From contig NZ_JPOL01000003.1 of the NCBI RefSeq assembly GCF_000733945.1, positions 1-64,000 of the forward strand: a stretch of 64,000 nt of DNA, given 5' to 3'. The notes under the pieces are model-generated. The model saw nothing but the letters and a program-made list of their open reading frames with translations. It searched no databases and had not been told where the DNA came from. A program made the translations under genes and the position numbers. The stretch is from Flavimarina sp. Hel_I_48. GTDB taxonomy: Bacteria > Bacteroidota > Bacteroidia > Flavobacteriales > Flavobacteriaceae. Positions 62,294 through 64,000 of the stretch are shown here, in pieces. Positions within the stretch are counted from its first letter, which is position 1. Every line of letters starts with the position of its first letter.

Positions 62294-63063
62294 AAAGAAG
62301 GTGTCGTGTAACCCTGTTTTTTTAGGATATTTTGCCCTTCCGCTGAAAACATAAAATCATAAAAAGACCGTGATGCTTTTTCTGATTTTTCATCTCGTTT
62401 TATACGTACGATACCTTGACTTAACTTCTTATAGGCGCTGTCATTAATGGCTAAAAAAGTACCTTTATTTTTCAGGGCAGAAGACAAAATCACCGATTTT
62501 GCCGTAAAGCCAACTTCTGCAGCTTTTGAAGTAATAAACTGATTGGTCTGGGCAATACTTTCACTAAAAACCAACTTATCACTTACCTCATCGCGTAATT
62601 TATAATAATCAAGCGTTTTTATGGCAGCTGCACCGTAAGGCGCGGTTTTAGGATTTGCCAGCGCAATATGTTTCACCCCGGGAAGTTTTAGCGCTTCCAT
62701 AGTAAGTGAAAGCGTGTCATTGAGAGTCCACAAAACCAATTCTCCATACGCATAGACTTTTGGTTTTTCATAGGTCAGGCCACTTTTATACAATTCTTCG
62801 GGATATTTCATATCTGCGGAAACAAAAATGTCATAAGGTGCGCCCGCCTTGATCTGGTTGGTCAGCTTTCCGGAAGAGCTCACGATCATGTTGCAGCCTA
62901 TTTTACTTTTAGCCGAAAATTCACTGATCAGTTCCTGCATGGCGTATTGCATATTGGCCGCGGTGGCAATGCTCAGATTTTCATTTTGCTCTTCGGCGCA
63001 GCCTAAAAACAACCCAAAAACGGCTAAAAATGGCCAAAAACAGCTAAAAATTCTTCTTTGCAT
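62290..63063 (-). CDS. modA: molybdate-binding protein ModA
   Basis: A 257-residue periplasmic substrate-binding protein. The N-terminal signal (MQRRIFSCFWPFLAVFGLFLGC) ends with a possible lipobox cysteine at about residue 22, so it may be a lipoprotein. Binding-protein landmarks are SIATAANMQYAMQELISEFS, IVSSSGKLTNQIKAGAPYDIFVSAD (about residues 60-84) and IALANPKTAPYGAAAIKTLDYY (about 132-153), where oxyanion contacts lie. It delivers molybdate to ModBC and so feeds the cofactor genes at 28-35 kb. The last four bases overlap the TOBE gene. Confidence 0.93.
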   Translation of the reverse strand: MQRRIFSCFWPFLAVFGLFLGCAEEQNENLSIATAANMQYAMQELISEFSAKSKIGCNMIVSSSGKLTNQIKAGAPYDIFVSADMKYPEELYKSGLTYEKPKVYAYGELVLWTLNDTLSLTMEALKLPGVKHIALANPKTAPYGAAAIKTLDYYKLRDEVSDKLVFSESIAQTNQFITSKAAEVGFTAKSVILSSALKNKGTFLAINDSAYKKLSQGIVRIKRDEKSEKASRSFYDFMFSAEGQNILKKQGYTTPSL

Positions 63064-63089
63064 GCTTAGTTGTGTTGTTTTATTAACCT

Positions 63090-64000
63090 CTACTGAAATT
63101 TTTTGACAGCATCGCTAAGGTCGTAAATCATCGTATCTTTCAGATGGTTGGCCACGATACTGCTGCCGGCCGCACTACGATAACCACCAGCACAGTGCAC
63201 AACAATAGGCTTTTCTGCCGGAATTTCATCCGCACGTTCCCGTAATTCATGCAATGGGATGGTCAAAGCGCTTGCAAAAAATTTGCTTTCATCAGTTTCT
63301 TTTTTATTACGTATATCCACTATAGTGTACGCATCTGTATGTTCTTCAAAATGGGAAAGATCCAGGGTTTGAAAATGCTTTAAGGCGTGTTCCGGTAGGG
63401 TGAGAAGGCCTTTAACCTGCCGCTCAAATCCTATTTTAGCTACCCTTTGAAGCGATTTATAAACGTTTTCTACAGTTTCCGAAACGAGATAAAATTGTTC
63501 TCCGGGTTTTACGATAGCACCCAGCCAGGTTTCAAAGCTCATTTTTACACCGGTTGCCATGATGTTAAAACTTCCGGGAAGGTGATTCTTTTTGAAAGCG
63601 GCCTCATCCCTCGTATCTATAATTAATGCGCCCGCAGGAACAGCATCTGAACTCACCTTCAACGGAATTGCACTTAACGCCAAACTCAAATTTTCTGCCC
63701 CTTCCTTATTCGTATCTACCGCATGGCCAAAATAATGCGGAATAAACGCCTGCCCCTCAAGAAGGGCATCAACAAATTGCTCTTCCGTTTGCTCCTTAAA
63801 TGCCCAATTGCCCTTACGTTCATTGCCCAGTGTGGATGATGATGCGTCTCCCATACTTTTTCCGCAAAGCGAACCCGCGCCATGAGCGGGATAAATAAGG
63901 GCTTCATCAGGAAGTTTGTCAAATTTATGCTTAATACTGTGGTACATTTGCCTGGCAAGTTCCATACGGGTGGCTTTTTTGTTGCCATTGCTCTCCCGCA
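63090..64000 (-). CDS. MBL-fold hydrolase with two rhodanese domains, C-terminal part (cut by window end)
   Basis: The frame is open to the window edge, so the N-terminus lies outside; an internal ATG at 63965 is probably not the true start. The visible part begins with the end of a metallo-beta-lactamase fold (IYPAHGAGSLCGKSM) and continues with two rhodanese domains. The first (ALIIDTRDEAAFKKNHLPGS) has no cysteine in its active loop; the second has the full HCAGGYRSA. This order matches persulfide-dioxygenase-like or BlaC-type MBL-rhodanese proteins that handle sulfane sulfur. It is the gene before modA, 26 bases away, perhaps cotranscribed with the molybdate operon. Confidence 0.87.
   Translation of the reverse strand, partial: RESNGNKKATRMELARQMYHSIKHKFDKLPDEALIYPAHGAGSLCGKSMGDASSSTLGNERKGNWAFKEQTEEQFVDALLEGQAFIPHYFGHAVDTNKEGAENLSLALSAIPLKVSSDAVPAGALIIDTRDEAAFKKNHLPGSFNIMATGVKMSFETWLGAIVKPGEQFYLVSETVENVYKSLQRVAKIGFERQVKGLLTLPEHALKHFQTLDLSHFEEHTDAYTIVDIRNKKETDESKFFASALTIPLHELRERADEIPAEKPIVVHCAGGYRSAAGSSIVANHLKDTMIYDLSDAVKKFQ

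Overview
This window is chromosomal DNA from a marine-type member of the Flavobacteriaceae (Bacteroidota). The evidence is a type IX secretion sorting domain, a TonB-dependent receptor paired with a DUF4249 lipoprotein, promoter elements of the TAnnTTTG kind, A-rich leaders in place of Shine-Dalgarno sites, DUF6095/DUF4136/DUF4202 proteins and menaquinone genes. The genus cannot be fixed from the sequence alone. I found no rRNA, tRNA or CRISPR array.

Layout. 1-2.9 kb: surface polysaccharide genes (tail of a Wzc-type tyrosine kinase, CpsB-type phosphatase, Wzi-like outer-membrane protein). 3-12.1 kb: housekeeping genes (RsmI-like methyltransferase, secreted PQQ-type sugar dehydrogenase, LMW tyrosine phosphatase, dnaA, thioesterase, YigZ, lipoprotein, EamA transporter, HAD phosphatase, ferritin, DUF1328). 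12.4-27.7 kb: a nitrate assimilation island with an outer-membrane porin, siroheme methyltransferase, a nitrate reductase fused to its own NADH reductase, a rubredoxin fusion protein, NarK transporter, NirBD nitrite reductase, DUF4202 and a NarX/NarL-like two-component system. 28-34.6 kb: a molybdenum cofactor operon (xdhC, mocA, moeA, moaD, moeB-like, moaE, moaC-moaB fusion, moaA). 34.8-38.9 kb: a Tat-exported three-subunit aldehyde oxidoreductase (PaoABC type). 39-45.6 kb: an accessory, decayed stretch with a CPA2 antiporter, a DUF1622 pseudogene, an epoxide hydrolase, a DUF6933-like gene and a broken IS110 transposase. 45.6-55 kb: GH13 amylase, menA, menC, CPBP protease, menE, a Gly-rich exported protein, PepSY-TM protein and M24 peptidase, with copies of a dispersed repeat. 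55.4-64 kb: a divergent ABC-ATPase-like protein, murQ, DUF4249/TonB receptor, the molybdate ABC transporter modA-mop-modB-modC, and a metallo-beta-lactamase/rhodanese protein cut by the window end.

The genes work together around molybdenum and nitrogen. ModABC imports molybdate. The moa/moe genes build molybdopterin, MocA would make the cytosine dinucleotide form for the Pao-type enzyme, and XdhC would insert it. The nitrate reductase uses the guanine dinucleotide form, but no mobA lies in the window. CobA supplies siroheme to NirB. NarK, the porin and the sensor/regulator pair complete the path from outside nitrate to ammonium.

The most interesting signals are a 14-bp dyad, AAGTA-N4-TACTT, present once in front of each of three nitrate promoters, with identical spacing to the core promoter in two of them; the sulfite/nitrite-reductase-like rubredoxin fusion; the fused nitrate reductase; the degenerate IS110 with its adjacent non-coding end; and the dispersed repeat family.
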